NCBI RefSeq assembly: GCF_000337735.1 | Contig: NZ_AOHX01000038.1 | Coordinates: 1-41,802 of the forward strand | Origin: Natronorubrum sulfidifaciens JCM 14089 | Lineage (GTDB): Archaea > Halobacteriota > Halobacteria > Halobacteriales > Natrialbaceae | Length of the DNA: 41,802 nucleotides | Direction: 5' to 3' | In this document: positions 40,417 to 41,802 of the stretch, piece by piece | Layout of the letters: every line of letters begins with the position of its first letter | Numbering within the stretch: the first letter of the stretch is position 1 | Notes under the pieces: generated by a model | Database searches by the model: none | The model's input: the letters and a program-made list of their open reading frames with translations, nothing else | What the model was told of the DNA's origin: nothing | Made by a program: the position numbers and the translations under genes

Positions 40417-40947
40417 ATGACTGCTGTTCCTGCTGCCGTCGAACGCGAACTCGAGGCACACGATGCGTTCGTCCCGGCGGACGATGCCGATGGCTACGCT
40501 CTGACGACTACCGTCTTCGATGCAACCGTTACCGCCGCCGACGCCGAAGGCAAGCGAGACGGGCGCTTTCTCGTCACGGTCTCGCTGCCGACGCTCGACG
40601 CCGCCGTTGCCGGAGAGACCGTCGCGTCCGTCGTCGAGGACGGCTGGTTCGACACCCTCGAGCGCCGCCTCGCGGATGTCTTCACCGTCGCACAGACGAG
40701 TACCCACGAGGACCCGACCATCGACCGCAACACAGACGCGATCACGGTCACACTCGAGTACGTCGCCTGGGATGCGACCGAAGGCGTTGCAGACGCCAAA
40801 GCGCTCATCGAGTACGTCGAAGGGACGTTCGCTCAGGGGATCATCCCCGGCTACGAGTATCGCGGCGCGGCTGCCACGTTGCTCGAGAGCGCCCAAAACC
40901 GCGGCCAGCAGGCCACAGAAGAAGACCGAAGCGGAACGCCGATGTAA
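40417..40947 (+). CDS. DUF5813-like haloarchaeal protein
   Basis: A 176-residue cytosolic protein that I recall as the haloarchaeal DUF5813 family, of unknown function. MTAVPAAVERELEAHDAFVP is the family start; strands such as LTTTVFDATVTAADAEG and FLVTVSLPTLDAAVAG and helices follow, giving an alpha/beta sandwich without catalytic residues I can point to. The Gln/Glu-rich C-terminus (NRGQQATEEDRSG) is disordered. The ATG at 40417 is chosen; the longer frame from 40360 has no family similarity. A T-rich element (cccttttctg) about 25 bases upstream predicts a leaderless message. It is convergent with the Lrp-type gene. Confidence 0.8.
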   Translation: MTAVPAAVERELEAHDAFVPADDADGYALTTTVFDATVTAADAEGKRDGRFLVTVSLPTLDAAVAGETVASVVEDGWFDTLERRLADVFTVAQTSTHEDPTIDRNTDAITVTLEYVAWDATEGVADAKALIEYVEGTFAQGIIPGYEYRGAAATLLESAQNRGQQATEEDRSGTPM

Positions 40948-40954
40948 CGGGGTG

Positions 40955-41185
40955 CTAATCCATCGCGATGTACGTTTTCGTCTCGCTGACGCCCTCGAGT
41001 GCCTGCATGCTCGACGAGACGGCCTCGAGGATCTCGTAGACTTCAGCGGCGTCAATCTCGGCGATGATGTCGTAGTTGCCGGCGACGATGTGGGCGTCGG
41101 TAACCGGCTCGAGGTCCCTGATCGACTCGAGTAGCCCCTCGGATTTTCCGGCGGCCGTCTTGACCATAATAAACGCGTGAACCAT
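40955..41185 (-). CDS. Stand-alone RAM-domain Lrp/AsnC-type protein
   Basis: A 76-residue protein that is only the effector-binding RAM domain of Lrp/AsnC regulators. MVHAFIMVKTAAGKSEGLLE opens the first strand and helix; VTDAHIVAGNYDIIAEIDA is the ligand-interface strand and turn; ALEGVSETKTYIAMD closes the sheet. No DNA-binding domain is present, so it acts as an amino-acid sensor, a partner of full-length Lrp proteins or a TrkA-linked modulator. It is divergent from the TrkA-type gene, an arrangement repeated in haloarchaea as I recall it. Its stop is seven bases from the DUF5813-like gene stop, convergently. Confidence 0.9.
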   Translation of the reverse strand: MVHAFIMVKTAAGKSEGLLESIRDLEPVTDAHIVAGNYDIIAEIDAAEVYEILEAVSSSMQALEGVSETKTYIAMD

Positions 41186-41306
41186 CTGTCGAGGGTGTGG
41201 TACACCATGACACGACTAAAGTCTTTGCCTGTCGGCGGCCGTTCTCACGCAAGTGGTGTGGTAGCTGGGGACAAGCTTATTGACGGGGGCGAGCGTACCC
41301 CCGTTC

Positions 41307-41783
41307 ATGCGGTTCGTGATTATTGGTGCCGGACGGGTTGGCCTGCGCACGGCGCGCGTCCTGCGCGATGAGGGCCACGACGTGACGTTGATTGAACAGG
41401 ACGAAGCGATGATCCGACGCGCCCGATCCCAGGAGCTTCCCGTCATCGAGGGCGACGGCTCCCGCGAGAACGTCCTCGAGGAGGCCGGCATTACAGACGC
41501 CGACGCACTGGGTGCGCTGACGAGCGACCTGAACGTCAACTTCACTGCCTGTATGATCGCCAACCACTACGGCTGTCGGACGATCATGCGGATCGACGAG
41601 GCCTACCGCGAGGGAATCTACCGCAAGTACGCAGACGAGGTCGACGAGGTGATCTACCCCGAGCGACTGGGCGCGATCGGCGCGAAAAACGCCTTACTCG
41701 GAGGCACGATCCGGGCGATCGCGGACATCGCTCCGCGCTTGCAGGTCGTCGAACTGACCGTCGGCAACGGCGCACCCGTCAAC
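41307..41783 (+). CDS. trkA: TrkA-N/RCK potassium-uptake regulator, truncated by the contig end
   Basis: The first 159 native residues of a TrkA/RCK-family protein, a cytosolic NAD(H)-binding gate-control subunit of Trk/Ktr potassium channels. The Rossmann glycine motif MRFVIIGAGRVGLRTARVL begins at residue 1. EGHDVTLIEQDEAMI holds the ribose-binding acid; VIEGDGSRENVLEEAGI is the family strand. The native frame stops at 41783; the following codons read LSLIHI, adapter-derived. The C-terminal half (end of RCK-N plus any RCK-C) is missing. The ATG at 41307 is immediately before the glycine motif. Potassium control suits a salt-in haloarchaeon; the divergent RAM-only Lrp gene may be co-regulated. 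Confidence 0.9.
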
Positions 41784-41802
41784 CTGTCTCTTATACACAT
41801 CT
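41784..41802 (-). other. Nextera mosaic-end adapter (artefact)
   Basis: This is the reverse complement of the 19-base Nextera/Tn5 mosaic end and marks the end of native sequence at 41783. The trkA frame reading on through it ends in LSLIHI, a familiar artefact peptide at contig ends. Confidence 0.97.

Noticed and set aside
1-41802. tRNA, rRNA, CRISPR repeats and intact transposases
   Set aside because: No tRNA T-arm plus acceptor pairing, no rRNA-like stretch, no evenly spaced repeats and no DDE, HUH or RuvC-type frame were found on reading either strand.

Overview
The window is haloarchaeal (class Halobacteria) chromosomal DNA, possibly from the Natrialbales. The evidence is a GC-rich, strongly acidic proteome (Asp/Glu-rich, Lys-poor), genes that mostly start with TATA-like boxes and little or no leader, Tat rather than Sec signals on exported proteins, archaeal markers (aIF5A with the hypusine lysine, a RAM-only Lrp protein, Bat-type HTH regulators, HerA and NurA, a fused cytochrome oxidase I/III) and near-absence of CTAG. 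It is a complete assembled contig: untrimmed Nextera mosaic-end adapters lie at 8-26 and 41784-41802, so native sequence runs from about 27 to 41783. I see no rRNA, tRNA, CRISPR array or intact transposon.

Layout. 1-7.2 kb: HAD phosphatase, a mini zinc protein, a Bat-type regulator, two paralogous MoeA molybdenum-cofactor genes (one with a C-terminal PBP-like domain) on either side of a serine-hydrolase gene, and a 46-residue membrane miniprotein. 7.2-13.2 kb: Hsp20, an ABC1/UbiB kinase-like protein, an enolase-superfamily protein, an anchored hypothetical, then aIF5A directly overlapping agmatinase (the hypusination link) and a GNAT acetyltransferase. 13.2-17.9 kb: cytochrome c oxidase I+III fusion, Nif3-like protein, a possible solo IS200/IS605 end, a small multidrug-export-like membrane protein and a PPOX-fold protein.

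17.9-25.3 kb is the least familiar part: a Cys-rich Tat lipoprotein with an almost perfect Shine-Dalgarno, a small exported protein behind operator-like repeats, two membrane proteins of unknown function, DUF1059 and OsmC genes, an FxLYD-like lipoprotein and a small winged-helix regulator. This stretch also has the longest intergenic gaps, with several inverted repeats and a possible gene remnant.

25.4-33.7 kb: PspA/IM30, an alpha/beta hydrolase, HerA ATPase with an upstream tandem winged-helix regulator, a conserved small protein, NurA nuclease, a zinc-ribbon miniprotein, a Tat-exported protein and a DCC-family protein. HerA and NurA probably form the archaeal DNA-end-resection motor/nuclease pair.

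33.7-41.8 kb: phosphoglycerate mutase, then a probable sulfur module. A rhodanese-metallo-beta-lactamase fusion and an MFS transporter run as a tight operon, a cysteine-rich HTH regulator is transcribed divergently from a shared 86-bp promoter region, and a MetY-type sulfhydrylase follows. The window closes with a structured intergenic region, a DUF5813-like gene, a RAM-only Lrp protein and a TrkA-N protein truncated by the contig end.
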